Under the pieces are notes generated by a model. The model made no database searches. It had not been told where the DNA came from and saw nothing but the letters and a program-made list of their open reading frames with translations. A DNA stretch of 51,940 bases, taken from positions 1-51,940 of the forward strand of contig VIKE01000040.1 in NCBI GenBank assembly GCA_008080565.1, given 5' to 3'. This DNA is from Rhodocyclaceae bacterium (GTDB lineage: Bacteria; Pseudomonadota; Gammaproteobacteria; Burkholderiales; Rhodocyclaceae). Positions 18,287 to 28,469 of the stretch are shown here, piece after piece (the stretch's first letter is position 1; each line of letters starts with the position of its first letter). The position numbers and the translations under genes were made by a program.

Positions 18287-19129
18287 TCAGTCAGCCTTCA
18301 TGAAACCCGGCAGAGGCGTCGCCGGCGCTTGTTCCGGCTTCGCATGGCGGGCCGCGAATTCGCGAATGCGGGCAATCCGTTGGTCGACGTCGGGATGGGT
18401 GTTGAACATCGTCGGAGTATGTGCCGCCGATTGGCGCTCGGCTACCTCCTCAAAAAAGGCGGCAGCGTCGCCGACGTGGCCGTAGAGATCGAGTACCGCC
18501 TGCAGTGCCGTGGCATCGGCGGCTTCTTCCTGGCTGCGGCTGAAGGAAAGGATGGGCAGCATGCCGACACCACCCAGCCATTGCTGCAGTGCGCCATCGC
18601 CGAAGCCGGCCAGGCTGGAGAGGGCGAGCACGACGGCGAAGCCGCGGCCCATGGCGACAACCGGGTCGCGGTGGCGGACGTGGGCGATTTCATGGGCCAG
18701 GACCATGGCCAGCGCATTTTCGCTGGGCAGGGTATCGATCAGGCCTTGGAAGACGACAACGTGGCCGCCCAGCGTGGCCATCGCATTGACCGTTTGGCTC
18801 GACGAGTAATGCACGGTAATCGGCATGTCCGGTGGCAGAGCCATTGCGCTGGCGAGACGGTCGGTCAGGGTTTGCAAATAGTGCTGGCGCTGCTTGGCGA
18901 CCGCCGAATCAGGTGGCTCCGGAAGCCAGCGGCCGAGGCTGGCCGCCAAGGCCCGTTCCTGTGCGAACGGGATGTGGCGGGCAAGCTGGCCGGCGAGCAG
19001 CGACAGGGCCAGCACGGCGACGATGATCAGGGCGCTGATGCCGGCGACGAGCAGGGCGAAATCCTTGAGCGGGTGAGTCGGGCTGACATTGATGCCCTCG
19101 GGAATCTCCGGGTTTTCGTATTCGGCCAT
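18287..19129 (-). CDS. M48-family zinc metalloprotease, membrane-anchored
   Basis: 280 residues. A membrane segment (about residues 24-47) precedes the peptidase domain. The zinc motif is HEIAH (146-150), and the third ligand is likely one of the Glu residues in SRSQEEAAD (about 201). The family (BepA/YcaL/HtpX-like) removes misfolded or misassembled envelope proteins. A short C-terminal helical tail contains NTHPDVDQRIARI, typical of the group. It lies four bases after the UPF0145 gene at 19134-19577 on the same strand, so the protease and the UPF0145 genes are probably one transcript. Confidence 0.88.
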   Translation of the reverse strand: MAEYENPEIPEGINVSPTHPLKDFALLVAGISALIIVAVLALSLLAGQLARHIPFAQERALAASLGRWLPEPPDSAVAKQRQHYLQTLTDRLASAMALPPDMPITVHYSSSQTVNAMATLGGHVVVFQGLIDTLPSENALAMVLAHEIAHVRHRDPVVAMGRGFAVVLALSSLAGFGDGALQQWLGGVGMLPILSFSRSQEEAADATALQAVLDLYGHVGDAAAFFEEVAERQSAAHTPTMFNTHPDVDQRIARIREFAARHAKPEQAPATPLPGFMKAD

Positions 19130-19133
19130 CTGG

Positions 19134-19577
19134 TCAGCGCGGCTTGACGGCGGTCCCGTAGGCCAGGACTTCGACCGCGCCGATGCTCTGCTGCGCGCCC
19201 TTGTAGATCGACGATGTCTCCAGACGGGTGTTCCAGACGCTCTTTGCCCCGGTCCGCCGCGCTTCTTCCTTCATGCGCAGGATGGCCTCGCGGCGGGCGC
19301 GTTCGAGCAGGGATTCATAGGCACTGACGCGACCGCCGACCAGATTGCGCAGGCCGGCGACGAAGCGTTTGAAAAAGTCGACCGAAACGACAACACTGCC
19401 GCAGACCAGCGTGCCGTCAAGTTTGTCTTCGTCGGGAATGCGTCGCTCGGAAAAAACCAGGATGTCGCGCAGTTGCTTTTCGCGTTCGATGATCGAACGG
19501 AAATGGCTCTTTTCGGCGCGTTGACCGAAGACGTAGCCGAGTAGCAGCAGGACCAGGAAAAGTATCAGGTCGTACAT
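19134..19577 (-). CDS. UPF0145/YbjQ-family protein with N-terminal membrane anchor
   Basis: 147 residues. A hydrophobic segment (residues 3-18) is followed by a charged linker and a YbjQ-like domain (about 45-145) ending in VEVLAYGTAVKPR. The segment SLLERARREAILRMKEEARRTGAKSVWNTRLETSS matches the second UPF0145 gene just upstream. The family is sometimes called heavy-metal-binding, but no Cys/His cluster is visible here. It starts three bases after the stop of its paralogue and is followed after four bases by the M48 protease. Confidence 0.75.
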   Translation of the reverse strand: MYDLILFLVLLLLGYVFGQRAEKSHFRSIIEREKQLRDILVFSERRIPDEDKLDGTLVCGSVVVSVDFFKRFVAGLRNLVGGRVSAYESLLERARREAILRMKEEARRTGAKSVWNTRLETSSIYKGAQQSIGAVEVLAYGTAVKPR

Positions 19578-19580
19578 GGC

Positions 19581-19895
19581 TTATTCCACGACAACGGCGG
19601 TGCCGTAGGCGTACAGCTCGGCGGCGCCGGCAGCGACCGATGACGTCGAGAAGCGCACGTTGACAATGGCATTGGCGCCGACTGCTTTGGCTTGATCGAT
19701 CATCCGCTGCACAGCTTCCTCGCGCGATTCTGTCAGAAGCTCGGTATAGCCCTTGAGTTCGCCGCCGAAGATGTTTTTCAGGCCGGCCATCAGGTCGCGG
19801 CCGGCGTGTTTGGAGCGCACGGTGTTGCCGCTGACCAGGCCGAGGTGCTTGACGATGGTCTGGCCGGGTACGGTTTCAATATTGGTGACGATCAT
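19581..19895 (-). CDS. UPF0145/YbjQ-family protein
   Basis: 104 residues from the ATG at 19895, selected by the upstream AGGAAG; the frame is open to 19967 but that part is basic and unlike the family. It shows the normal short YbjQ layout: IVTNIETVPGQ at the start, GLVSGNTVRSKHAGRD, SREEAVQRMIDQAKAVGANAIVNVRF, ending AELYAYGTAVVVE. A soluble, probably pentamer-forming family of unknown function. First gene of the minus-strand group with the anchored paralogue and the M48 protease. Divergent from lolC with 85 bases between starts. Confidence 0.85.
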   Translation of the reverse strand: MIVTNIETVPGQTIVKHLGLVSGNTVRSKHAGRDLMAGLKNIFGGELKGYTELLTESREEAVQRMIDQAKAVGANAIVNVRFSTSSVAAGAAELYAYGTAVVVE

Positions 19896-19980
19896 TGCGA
19901 AAGCTTCCTGAACAGGTTGATGGGCCGGCTTTTTCCGGGTGCGTGTACCATAGCGGTTTTGTTGCATTGCGGGAATACCG

Positions 19981-21228
19981 ATGGCATTACCCTACGAGTT
20001 GCTGATTGGCCTGCGCTACACGCGCGCCAAGAAACGCAATCACTTCATTTCATTCATCTCGCTGATATCAATGCTCGGCATTGGCCTTGGCGTTGCGGCG
20101 CTGATCGTCGTGCTGTCGGTCATGAACGGCTTTCAGAAGGAGTTGCGGACGCGCATTCTCGGCGTCGCCTCGCACATCCAGATCACCGGCATCAACGGCG
20201 AGTTGCCGAACTGGCAACTGGTCGCCGAGCAGGCCGCCAAGCACCCCGAAGTCCGGGCCAGCGCGCCGTTTGTCCAGTCGCAGGGGATGTTCAGCGTCGA
20301 TGGCACGGTCAAGGGCACCATCGTGCGCGGCATCATTCCCGATCAGGAGGACCGCGTTGCCGATTTCCGCAAGACCATCCAGAGCGGCAGCCTCGACGAT
20401 CTGCGGCCGGGTGAATTCGGTGTCGTGCTGGGTTCCGATCTGGCCCGCTCGCTGCGTGTTTTTACCGGCGATAAGCTGACGCTGATCGCGCCGCAGGGCA
20501 CGGTGACGCCGGCCGGCGTGATGCCGCGCCTGAAATCCTTCAAGGTGGTTGGCATTTTCGAGGTCGGCATGTTCGAGTACGACTCGGGGCTGGCCCTGAT
20601 CAATCTCGAAGACGCGCAGAAGCTCTACCAGATGGAGGACCGGGTGACCGGCGTGCGGCTCAAGGTCGACGATCTGTTCCAGGCGCCGCGCATCGCCCGC
20701 GAACTGGTCCGCTACATCGATGCCGACGCCTACCTGAGCGACTGGACGAAGAGCCACGCCAATTTCTTCCGCGCCGTGGCGATCGAGAAAAACATGATGT
20801 TCATCATCCTCTCGCTGATCGTCGCCGTCGCCGCCTTCAACTTGGTCTCGACGCTGGTCATGGCGGTCACCGACAAGCAGGCCGACATTGCCATCCTGCG
20901 CACGCTCGGGGCGCGGCCGTTGTCGATCATGGCGGTCTTTGTCGTGCAGGGCGCGCTGGTTGGCTTTATCGGGCTCGGCCTGGGTATCGTCGGCGGCGTA
21001 TTGCTGGCGCTAAATATCGATGTCGTTGTCCCGTTCATCGAGCAGATGCTTGGTGTACATTTCCTGTCGAAGGAGGTTTACTACATCTCCGACCTGCCGT
21101 CCGAGTTGCAATGGGGCGATGTCTGGGGTGTCACCCTGATTGCCTTCGTGCTCGCCTTGCTGGCGACGCTTTACCCCAGTTGGCGGGCTTCCCGCGTTAA
21201 TCCGGCGGAGGCCCTGCGCTATGAGTGA
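19981..21228 (+). CDS. lolC: Lipoprotein-releasing ABC transporter permease (LolC/LolE family)
   Basis: 415 residues. Starts [50 protein letters not shown], the hallmark first helix and adjoining segment of LolC/E. A periplasmic domain (about 50-265) is followed by three more membrane helices, including an FtsX-like end ([28 protein letters not shown]). With LolD it extracts outer-membrane lipoproteins from the inner membrane and hands them to LolA. Only one permease gene is present here, so it could act as a homodimer or pair with a LolE encoded elsewhere. Its stop overlaps the lolD start by eight bases. Confidence 0.93.
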   Translation: MALPYELLIGLRYTRAKKRNHFISFISLISMLGIGLGVAALIVVLSVMNGFQKELRTRILGVASHIQITGINGELPNWQLVAEQAAKHPEVRASAPFVQSQGMFSVDGTVKGTIVRGIIPDQEDRVADFRKTIQSGSLDDLRPGEFGVVLGSDLARSLRVFTGDKLTLIAPQGTVTPAGVMPRLKSFKVVGIFEVGMFEYDSGLALINLEDAQKLYQMEDRVTGVRLKVDDLFQAPRIARELVRYIDADAYLSDWTKSHANFFRAVAIEKNMMFIILSLIVAVAAFNLVSTLVMAVTDKQADIAILRTLGARPLSIMAVFVVQGALVGFIGLGLGIVGGVLLALNIDVVVPFIEQMLGVHFLSKEVYYISDLPSELQWGDVWGVTLIAFVLALLATLYPSWRASRVNPAEALRYE

Positions 21229-21895
21229 ACCGATTCTGATCGCCCGCGGGCTATCCAAGGTATTTCGTGGCGGCGGGCTCGAAGTGCCTGTGCTCTCCGG
21301 CATCGACTTGCAGGTCAATCCCGGCGAAACGGTTGCCGTGGTCGGTGCCTCCGGCTCGGGCAAGAGCACCTTGTTGCACTTGCTGGGCGGGCTGGACACG
21401 CCAACAGCCGGCGATGTGACCTTGATGGGCCGCGATTTTTCGTCGCTCGGCGAGGTTGCCCGGGGCGACTGGCGCAACCGGCATCTCGGCTTCGTCTATC
21501 AGTTCCACCATCTGCTCGCCGAGTTCTCGGCGCTGGAAAATGTCGCCATGCCCTTGCTGATTCGTCGCATGGAACGAGCTGAAGCGCTAGCCAGAGCGGG
21601 CGAGATACTGACTGCCGTCGGCCTCGGCCACCGGGTAGAACATCGACCCGGTGAGCTTTCTGGTGGCGAGCGCCAGCGCGCCGCCATCGCCCGTGCCCTG
21701 GTCAGCGATCCTTCATGTTTGCTGGCCGATGAACCAACCGGCAATCTTGATAGTCATACGGCATCTGTCGTTTTTGGCTTGCTGATTGATCGGGTGCGCG
21801 AGCAGCAAACCAGCCTGATTGTCGTAACCCACGATCAGCGCCTGGCAGCAAAGGCGGATCGGGTGCTAAATTTGAATGACGGTGTTCTTTGTTAA
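21221..21895 (+). CDS. lolD: Lipoprotein-releasing ABC transporter ATPase LolD
   Basis: 224 residues. Starts at ATG 21221, inside the end of lolC. Walker [10 protein letters not shown] (42-50), Q-loop region FVYQFHHLL (91-99), signature LSGGERQR (146-153), Walker B LLADEPTG (167-174) and a switch His in [27 protein letters not shown] is characteristic of LolD. It hydrolyses ATP to drive lipoprotein release through the LolC/E permease. Confidence 0.95.
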   Translation: MSEPILIARGLSKVFRGGGLEVPVLSGIDLQVNPGETVAVVGASGSGKSTLLHLLGGLDTPTAGDVTLMGRDFSSLGEVARGDWRNRHLGFVYQFHHLLAEFSALENVAMPLLIRRMERAEALARAGEILTAVGLGHRVEHRPGELSGGERQRAAIARALVSDPSCLLADEPTGNLDSHTASVVFGLLIDRVREQQTSLIVVTHDQRLAAKADRVLNLNDGVLC

Positions 21896-21981
21896 TAGTT
21901 TGATAAGTGATAAAATGTAAAGAATGTATTTAATTTAATATTTGGCATGTCGCAAGCGGAGCGACGTTGAGGAGATCCCTA

Positions 21982-23997
21982 ATGCAAGCGCTCTTTTCCC
22001 CGGCTGTTGCCCTGATGAACCGGCTCCGTTACAACAGCAAATTCTTGCTGCTCGGCTCGGCGGTTTTGTTTGTCATGCTGGTTCTCCTGTACTCGGTCTT
22101 TTCCTTCCTGAGTCGGGATATCGAAACGGCCGAGCAGGAAATGGCCGGGCTGCAGATGATCAAGCCGATCAATAGCCTGGCAAAGGCGATGCAGCAACAT
22201 CGCGGGTTGTCGTCTGGCGTGCTCAATGGCAACGACGGAATGAAGGACAAGCGGGCCGCCAAGGAAAAAGAGGTGGCTGCGGCCATCGTGGCAACCGATG
22301 CGGCGCTCTCGCCGCTGTTGCGCGAAACCGCTGACTGGAGGGCGATTCGTCGGGACTGGGAGACCATTGCCGGGCAAGGGCTGACCTGGACGCCGCCGGA
22401 GAATATCAAGCGCCATTCGCAAATGATTGGTAACGTCCTTCAGTTCATGGTGACGGTGGCCGACGAGACGCAAATGACCCTTGATCCGGTCATGGATACC
22501 TACTATTTCATGGACACGCTGGTCACCAAGATGCCTGCCATGCTCGAACAGATGGGGATTACGCGGGCGCGTGGCACCGGCCTGTTGACCAAGAAGGAAT
22601 TGTCGCAGCAGCAGCGTGTCGAGTTTTCGTCAATCCTGGCGCAGATGGAAGGCACGCTGCGCGCCCAGAACATCAATCTGGAAAAGGTGATGCGTTACTC
22701 GCCGGCGCTGCAGTCGGCGCTTTCCGGGCCGACCAGGGAATTTTCAGCGGGGGCTGAGAAAATTTTCGCCTTGGTGCGCGACGATATTTTTGGTGAAAAG
22801 TATGCGACCGCCCCTCAGGACTATTTTGCGATGACGACGCAGGTCATCGATCTCGGCTACAAGGTCATGTTCGACACGCTGATTCCGCAATTCGAGCATC
22901 AATTGCAGAGGCGGATAGATCAGTCGCGCCAGGTGCTGCTGTTTCAGGTCGGGATGGCTGTCGGGATTGCTCTGCTTGTCATGTATCTTGGCATTGGTAC
23001 CTATTATTCGGTCATCAACAGCGTCGGGGACTTTTCCCGGGGGGCCAGCCGTTTGGCTGATGGTGACCTGACGATCGAGTTCGACACCCATGGGGTCGAT
23101 GAACTGCATGGCGCCGGCCAGAATTTCAATGGCATGGCAGCGGCCTTCCGCAAATTGCTCGGCGGCATTCAGGGAGATGTTCGGCAACTCAATCAGGCGG
23201 CCGAACAACTGGCTTCGTCGAGCCAGCAGATATCGTCGGGCACCGCATCACAGAGCGATTCGGCTTCGAGCATGGCGGCCGCTGTCGAACAAATGACCGT
23301 CGGTATCGATCACATTTCCCGCAATGCGCAGGATGCGCAGATGTACTCGCGCGAATCGGATGAGGTCGCGACGCGCGGTGGCCTGATCGTCCAGGGCGTA
23401 GTCAATGAAATTCAGGGCATCGCCCAGACCGTCAATGAATCGGCGGCAGCGGTCGAGGCCCTGGGGCAGCAATCCGGACAGATTTCGGCCATCGTCGGCA
23501 CGATCAAGGATATTGCCGATCAGACCAATCTGCTGGCACTCAATGCTGCCATCGAGGCGGCGCGGGCCGGCGAGTCGGGGCGTGGTTTTGCCGTGGTCGC
23601 CGATGAAGTCAGAAAGCTGGCGGAACGGACGACCAAATCGACGCATGAAATCTCGGCCATGATTTCGGCTGTTCAGTCAGGCACCGCAACGGCGGTATCG
23701 AGCATGAAGGAGGGTGTTTCGCGGGTGTCGTCCGGCGTCGAGCAGGCGCGCCTGGCTGGCGAAGCGATTGGCCAGGTTCAGGCCCAGTCACGCCAGGTTC
23801 TCAACGCCGTTTCCGAGATTTCCGTGGCCTTGCGCGAACAGGCTGCGGCCAGTACCGAGATCGCCCAGAACGTCGAGCGCATCGCCCAGATGGCCGAGGA
23901 AAACAGCGCGGCGGCCAGTGGCAACGCCGATACGTCAGATACGCTGCGCAAGCTGGCGCACGCGTTGACGACGGCTATCGCCCGCTTCCGGACCTGA
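21982..23997 (+). CDS. Methyl-accepting chemotaxis protein with NIT-type sensor region
   Basis: 671 residues from ATG 21982 (GAGGAG lies seven bases upstream; a TTG at 21967 is possible but less likely). Membrane helix about 24-45, a roughly 260-residue periplasmic helical domain with [16 protein letters not shown] and two half-repeats, second membrane helix about 315-340, HAMP, then the signalling domain with [18 protein letters not shown] and [13 protein letters not shown]. It resembles nitrate/nitrite-responsive (NIT) receptors, but the ligand is unproven. Upstream DNA (21896-21966) is very A/T-rich and probably holds the promoter. Its 3' end overlaps the convergent DUF2062 gene by 23 bases. 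Confidence 0.9.
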   Translation: MQALFSPAVALMNRLRYNSKFLLLGSAVLFVMLVLLYSVFSFLSRDIETAEQEMAGLQMIKPINSLAKAMQQHRGLSSGVLNGNDGMKDKRAAKEKEVAAAIVATDAALSPLLRETADWRAIRRDWETIAGQGLTWTPPENIKRHSQMIGNVLQFMVTVADETQMTLDPVMDTYYFMDTLVTKMPAMLEQMGITRARGTGLLTKKELSQQQRVEFSSILAQMEGTLRAQNINLEKVMRYSPALQSALSGPTREFSAGAEKIFALVRDDIFGEKYATAPQDYFAMTTQVIDLGYKVMFDTLIPQFEHQLQRRIDQSRQVLLFQVGMAVGIALLVMYLGIGTYYSVINSVGDFSRGASRLADGDLTIEFDTHGVDELHGAGQNFNGMAAAFRKLLGGIQGDVRQLNQAAEQLASSSQQISSGTASQSDSASSMAAAVEQMTVGIDHISRNAQDAQMYSRESDEVATRGGLIVQGVVNEIQGIAQTVNESAAAVEALGQQSGQISAIVGTIKDIADQTNLLALNAAIEAARAGESGRGFAVVADEVRKLAERTTKSTHEISAMISAVQSGTATAVSSMKEGVSRVSSGVEQARLAGEAIGQVQAQSRQVLNAVSEISVALREQAAASTEIAQNVERIAQMAEENSAAASGNADTSDTLRKLAHALTTAIARFRT

Positions 23998-24523
23998 GTT
24001 TCGTCCGGCGCCGCCAGGCGTTGATCAGGTAAACCCGCCACGCCGCGCGCGTGGCGAAATAGCCGATTACCGCCAGTCCGCTGGCGAGCATGATCAGGCC
24101 GATGCCCAGTGGCTGGGCGACGGTCAGCATCCAGTTTTGCATCGCGTTCGTCCAGCCGATGAAGTCGGTTGCGCTGAAGGCTGGTGGCGTAATGAATCCG
24201 TTGCTTTCGCCGATGGTCAGCCGACCGATCTGGTAGGCCAACAGGTAGAGCGGGACGATGGTGAACGGGTTGGTGTAGAGCGTCATCAGCATTGCCAGGG
24301 GCAGATTGACGCGAAATGCCAGCGCGCAGGCGGCGGCACCGAGCATTTGCAATGGGCCGGGAATGAGCCCGCAGAACAGGCCGGCCGCCACCGCGCCGGC
24401 TGCCGAATGGCGGTTCAGGTGCCACAGCCGCGGGTGCAGCAGCGATGAGGCAAACGGTCTCAGCCAAGGGTTGTCGCGGATCGTTTGGGGATCGGGCAGG
24501 TATTTTTTCAGGGTCCGGCGCAT
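23975..24523 (-). CDS. DUF2062 membrane protein
   Basis: 182 residues from ATG 24523. N-terminal [37 protein letters not shown] is the conserved beginning of DUF2062 proteins, followed by three to four membrane helices with [17 protein letters not shown] and [12 protein letters not shown], both family hallmarks. Function unknown; the family is a common neighbour of comEC in betaproteobacteria. Its start codon is only 17 bases from the divergent comEC start. Confidence 0.85.
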   Translation of the reverse strand: MRRTLKKYLPDPQTIRDNPWLRPFASSLLHPRLWHLNRHSAAGAVAAGLFCGLIPGPLQMLGAAACALAFRVNLPLAMLMTLYTNPFTIVPLYLLAYQIGRLTIGESNGFITPPAFSATDFIGWTNAMQNWMLTVAQPLGIGLIMLASGLAVIGYFATRAAWRVYLINAWRRRTKLRSGSGR

Positions 24524-24540
24524 GCCCGTATTATTGCAGG

Positions 24541-26832
24541 ATGCGCCTGAATATTCTCGCCTTCGCCGCCGGCATCCTCGGCGTGCAAATGCAGCCGGAG
24601 CTGCCCGGCTGGGCGCTGTGGGCGGCAATTGGCGGGCTGTTGGTGTTGCCCCGGCTGCGCTGGTCGGGCTGGCCGGTTCGTCTTCTGGCGCTGCTCGGCT
24701 GTCTGGCCCTCGGGGTGGCATGGGGCGCCTGGCGGGCCGAAGTTCGGCTGGCCGACGAACTCGGTGCCGAATGGGAGGGGCGCGATGTCGAAGTGGTCGG
24801 CGTCGTCGCCGGATTGCCGCAGGACTTCAGCAACGGTACGCGTTTCGAATTTGACGTAAATTTCCGGTTGACCGTGGAAACCGTCAAACCCGTCGTTCCC
24901 GAGCGAATCATGCTCTCCTGGTATCAGGGACGGCGTGACGATGAGCAATTCGAGCGTCTGCAGGTCCGTCCTGGCGAGCGCTGGCGTTTTACGGTGCGCC
25001 TGAAACGCCCGCACGGCAATGCAAATCCCGGCGGCTTCGACTACGAAGCCTGGCTGCTTGAGCGCAATATCCGGGCGACCGGCTACATCCGCCCGAATCC
25101 GGCGCAGCGCTTGGACGACATGGTGTGGCGGGGGGATTACGTCATCGAGCGGCTTCGCCATGCCATCCGCGATTCATTTGCCATTCTCGTGGCACTGGTC
25201 ATCGGCGACCAGAAGGCGATTCAGGGCGAACTATGGACGACCTTCAACCGGACGGGAACGACGCACCTCATGTCGATTTCCGGCCTGCATGTCACGATGG
25301 TCGCCGCGCTGTTCGGCTGGCTAGTGTCGTTTGGCTGGCGTCGTGTTCCAGCACTGGCCTTGCGGCTCCCGGCGCAAAAGGCGGGACTGCTCGCCGCCTG
25401 CCTCGCTGCCCTGGCCTACGCGCTGCTTGCCGGCTTTGCTGTGCCCGCCCAGCGTACGCTCTACATGTTGCTGGTTGCCGCCGCGGCCATGCTCTCCGGG
25501 CGCATCGTGGCGCCGAGTCGAATCCTGTGCCTGGCCTTGCTTGTCGTGCTGTTGTTCGATCCCTGGGCGGTGTTGGCGGCTGGTTTCTGGCTGTCGTTCG
25601 GCGCGGTCGGTGCGCTGCTCTACATCGGATCAGCCTCGGTCGGCGAGGCAACTGACCGCTGGGCCAAAATTCGCGCCTGGGGCGTCGTCCAGTGGGCAGC
25701 AACCCTAGCTTCGCTGCCCATCCTGCTCCTCGTTTTTCAGCAGTTTTCACTGGTCTCGCCGCTGGCCAATGCGCTGGCGATTCCGGTGATCAGTTTCATC
25801 GTCACGCCGCTGGCGCTGCTCGGGGCGTTGGTGCCATGGTGGCCGATCCTCTGGCTGGCCCATCAGGTGATGGCCTGGCTCATGGTTTTTCTCGACTGGT
25901 GCGCCACCTGGCCGGTCTGGCTGGCCTCGGCCCCACCGTTGTGGGCAGCGCTGTCAGCGGGCGTTGGCGTCGCTATCTGCTTGTTGCCACGCGGCTTGCC
26001 CGGACGCTGGCTGGGCGCCGTCCTGTTCGTGCCGGCCTTGTTCTGGCCGGTGGAAAAACCGCCCGAGGGCGAGGCGTGGATCAGCGTGCTCGATGTCGGA
26101 CAGGGTCTGGCCAGCATCATCCGGACGCGCGAACACACGTTGATCTACGATCCCGGCCCGCTCTACAGCGCCGAGTCGGATGCCGGGCAGCGGGTCGTCG
26201 TTCCCTATCTGCGGGCGCAGGGGATTGGCCATGTTGATATCCTGATGGTGACGCATCGCGATACCGATCACTCCGGTGGCACGGCGTCGGTGCGGGCGGC
26301 GCTGGCGGTCGACGAGGTTTATTCGTCAGTCGCCGGCATTGGCGGTCAGCACTGCACGTCCGGCCAGCGCTGGGTTTGGGATGACGTGGTTTTCGAGGTG
26401 CTGCACCCGGTGGCTGAGGCTTACTCGGCCGACAGCAAGCCGAACCATCTGTCCTGCGTGCTGCGCGTCGAGGCTGGCGGAAAGCGCATGTTGCTGACCT
26501 CCGACATCGAAGCGCCCGACGAGGCCGCCTTGCTTGAGCGCTATCCGGACCGGTTGGCGGCTGATGTCCTGCTCATGCCGCACCACGGTTCAAAGACGTC
26601 ATCGACGCCGGCTTTCCTGCAGGCGGTGGGCGCAACGCAGACTGTCATCCCGGTCGGCTATCGCAATCGTTTCGGCCACCCCAAGTCGGACGTGCTGGCC
26701 CGTTACGAGGCGATGGGCACGACTATCTGGCGCACCGACCGCGATGGCGCCGTGCGTATAAAGCTCGGCGAAGGCGGTACGGCCTTGTCCGGCTGGCGAC
26801 GTGAACATCATCGTTACTGGCATGGCCGGTGA
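24541..26832 (+). CDS. comEC: DNA internalisation competence protein ComEC/Rec2
   Basis: 763 residues. The polytopic channel moves single-stranded DNA across the inner membrane during transformation. N-terminal short helices and a DUF4131-like soluble domain (about 70-190), then the Competence domain with many membrane helices (about 200-480, including HLMSISGLHVTMVAALFGW), then a metallo-beta-lactamase domain (about 515-760) with THRDTDHSGG near residue 570 and LLMPHHGSKTSS. All catalytic parts look intact, so competence is plausible. One copy of the dispersed repeat lies in the DUF4131-like part (NFRLTVET). Confidence 0.93.
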   Translation: MRLNILAFAAGILGVQMQPELPGWALWAAIGGLLVLPRLRWSGWPVRLLALLGCLALGVAWGAWRAEVRLADELGAEWEGRDVEVVGVVAGLPQDFSNGTRFEFDVNFRLTVETVKPVVPERIMLSWYQGRRDDEQFERLQVRPGERWRFTVRLKRPHGNANPGGFDYEAWLLERNIRATGYIRPNPAQRLDDMVWRGDYVIERLRHAIRDSFAILVALVIGDQKAIQGELWTTFNRTGTTHLMSISGLHVTMVAALFGWLVSFGWRRVPALALRLPAQKAGLLAACLAALAYALLAGFAVPAQRTLYMLLVAAAAMLSGRIVAPSRILCLALLVVLLFDPWAVLAAGFWLSFGAVGALLYIGSASVGEATDRWAKIRAWGVVQWAATLASLPILLLVFQQFSLVSPLANALAIPVISFIVTPLALLGALVPWWPILWLAHQVMAWLMVFLDWCATWPVWLASAPPLWAALSAGVGVAICLLPRGLPGRWLGAVLFVPALFWPVEKPPEGEAWISVLDVGQGLASIIRTREHTLIYDPGPLYSAESDAGQRVVVPYLRAQGIGHVDILMVTHRDTDHSGGTASVRAALAVDEVYSSVAGIGGQHCTSGQRWVWDDVVFEVLHPVAEAYSADSKPNHLSCVLRVEAGGKRMLLTSDIEAPDEAALLERYPDRLAADVLLMPHHGSKTSSTPAFLQAVGATQTVIPVGYRNRFGHPKSDVLARYEAMGTTIWRTDRDGAVRIKLGEGGTALSGWRREHHRYWHGR
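24861..24879 (+). repeat. Dispersed GTTGACCGT repeat, copy F (inside comEC)
   Basis: TTTCCGGTTGACCGTGGAA, in the sense direction. TTTCGAATTT lies upstream at the same distance as the TTTCGATTTT of the long intergenic copies. Confidence 0.7.
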
Positions 26833-26856
26833 TACATTTGAGGCGGAGGAGCAAAC

Positions 26857-27711
26857 ATGCAATTCAAACAACAGATCGTGCAATGCCTCGGGCCATCGGG
26901 CCTGCACCGGATGGCCTATACCGAGTGGGGCGCCCGCGATAATCCGCGCGTCCTGATTTGTGTCCATGGCCTGACTCGTAACGGCCGGGATTTTGACGCG
27001 CTGGCCGAAGCCATGTCGGGTCACTACCGGGTGATTTGTCCGGATGTCGTCGGCCGGGGCCAGAGCGGCCATTTGCGAGACCCGGCGGCTTACGCCATCC
27101 CGCAATACGTTTCCGACATGGTGACGCTGATCGCCCGCCTCAATGTCGAGAGCGTGCATTGGGTTGGCACCTCGATGGGCGGGCTGATCGGCATGGGGCT
27201 GGCCGCGCAGGAAGGGACGCCGATCCACAAGATGGTGCTCAATGACGTCGGGCCGGTGATCACCGCCGAATCGCTGCAGCGCATCGGCACCTATGTGGGC
27301 GCCAACCCGGATTGGGCAACCTTCGATGAGGCGCTGGCCTTCGTCAAATTCGTCAGCGAGCCATTTGGCGCCCTGACCGAGGCGCAGTGGTACCACCTGA
27401 CCGAGACCAGCGTCGTCCAGGGCGCCGACGGCCGCTGGCGCTTCCGTTACGATCCGCTGATCGCCGAGCCGTTCCGGGCCGCCTTTGCCGACAAGGATGT
27501 CGACCTCTGGCCGCTTTACGAACAGATCAAGTGCCCGACGCTGGTTATTCGTGGTGCCCAGTCGGACCTGCTGACCCGTGACACTTGGCAAAAGATGGCC
27601 TCCTGCGGTCCACGGGCTAAATTGGCCGAAATCGAAGGCGTCGGCCATGCGCCGATGTTTCAGTCGGAGGACCAGATTGCCGTTGTTCGCGATTTCCTGT
27701 TGAGCGCATGA
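26857..27711 (+). CDS. Alpha/beta-hydrolase
   Basis: 284 residues. The catalytic set is visible: oxyanion region VHGLTRNGRDFD, nucleophile Ser106 in GTSMGG, acid in RGAQSDLL and His in GVGHAPMF. An RBS (GGAGG) sits eight bases before the ATG. Substrate unknown. The next hydrolase overlaps by four bases, so the two are translationally coupled; they are not close copies of each other. Confidence 0.9.
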   Translation: MQFKQQIVQCLGPSGLHRMAYTEWGARDNPRVLICVHGLTRNGRDFDALAEAMSGHYRVICPDVVGRGQSGHLRDPAAYAIPQYVSDMVTLIARLNVESVHWVGTSMGGLIGMGLAAQEGTPIHKMVLNDVGPVITAESLQRIGTYVGANPDWATFDEALAFVKFVSEPFGALTEAQWYHLTETSVVQGADGRWRFRYDPLIAEPFRAAFADKDVDLWPLYEQIKCPTLVIRGAQSDLLTRDTWQKMASCGPRAKLAEIEGVGHAPMFQSEDQIAVVRDFLLSA

Positions 27712-28469
27712 AGCACATTGTTATAAACGGGCTGAAGCTCGAATATCGCGATTACCCGGCCACCGCCGAAGGGCGGCCGACGCTGTTGCTGCTCCACGAG
27801 GGCCTCGGTTGTGTGAGCATGTGGCGGCATTTTCCGGAAAAGCTGGCGGCGGTAACCGGTTGCCGACTGATCGTCTGGTCACGCGCCGGTTACGGTGGTT
27901 CGCAGGCCTGCCCGGAGCCACGCATGCCACGCTACATGCACCGCGAGGGCGAGGAAATGCTGCCGGCCCTGCTCGCCGCCTTGGAGATCAAACGACCACT
28001 GCTCATCGGCCATAGCGACGGTGGCAGCATTGCGCTGATCTTCGCCGGCGCCTTCCCGGAAGTGCCGCTCGGCATCGCCGTCATGGCGCCGCACGAGTTC
28101 GTCGAAGAGGTTACGCTGGCCGGTATCCGTGAGGCCAGGGTGGCCTGGCAAACGACTGATCTGCCGACGAAATTGGCGCGTTACCATCATGCGCAGACCG
28201 AGCGGGTGTTCAGCGACTGGAACGACACCTGGTTGTCGCCGGCTTTCCGCGACTGGAATATTGAAGAATATCTGCCGAAAATCCGCTGCCCGGTACTCGC
28301 CATTCAGGGCGAGGATGACGAGTACGCCACGATGCGCCAGATTGATGCCATTGCCGAACAGCTACCCGGTACGCAGTTGCTCAAACTGGCCGAATGCGGT
28401 CACTCGCCGCACCGCGATCAGGAAGGGGTGGTATTGGCCGCCCTAGCTGCTTTCGCAGCTAAGTTTTGA
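27708..28469 (+). CDS. Alpha/beta-hydrolase
   Basis: 253 residues. Nucleophile Ser103 in GHSDGG, acid Asp in IQGEDDEYA, His in AECGHSPHRD. GHSDGGSIAL, the fold and the length resemble haloperoxidase-like and ester hydrolases. Starts by ATGA overlap with the preceding hydrolase. Its stop is followed after three bases by a strong terminator hairpin. Substrate unknown. Confidence 0.9.
   Translation: MKHIVINGLKLEYRDYPATAEGRPTLLLLHEGLGCVSMWRHFPEKLAAVTGCRLIVWSRAGYGGSQACPEPRMPRYMHREGEEMLPALLAALEIKRPLLIGHSDGGSIALIFAGAFPEVPLGIAVMAPHEFVEEVTLAGIREARVAWQTTDLPTKLARYHHAQTERVFSDWNDTWLSPAFRDWNIEEYLPKIRCPVLAIQGEDDEYATMRQIDAIAEQLPGTQLLKLAECGHSPHRDQEGVVLAALAAFAAKF

Noticed and set aside
18785..18796. ATTGACCGTTTG inside the M48 protease gene as a repeat copy
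   Set aside because: Only TTGACCGT matches; flanks do not fit the consensus.
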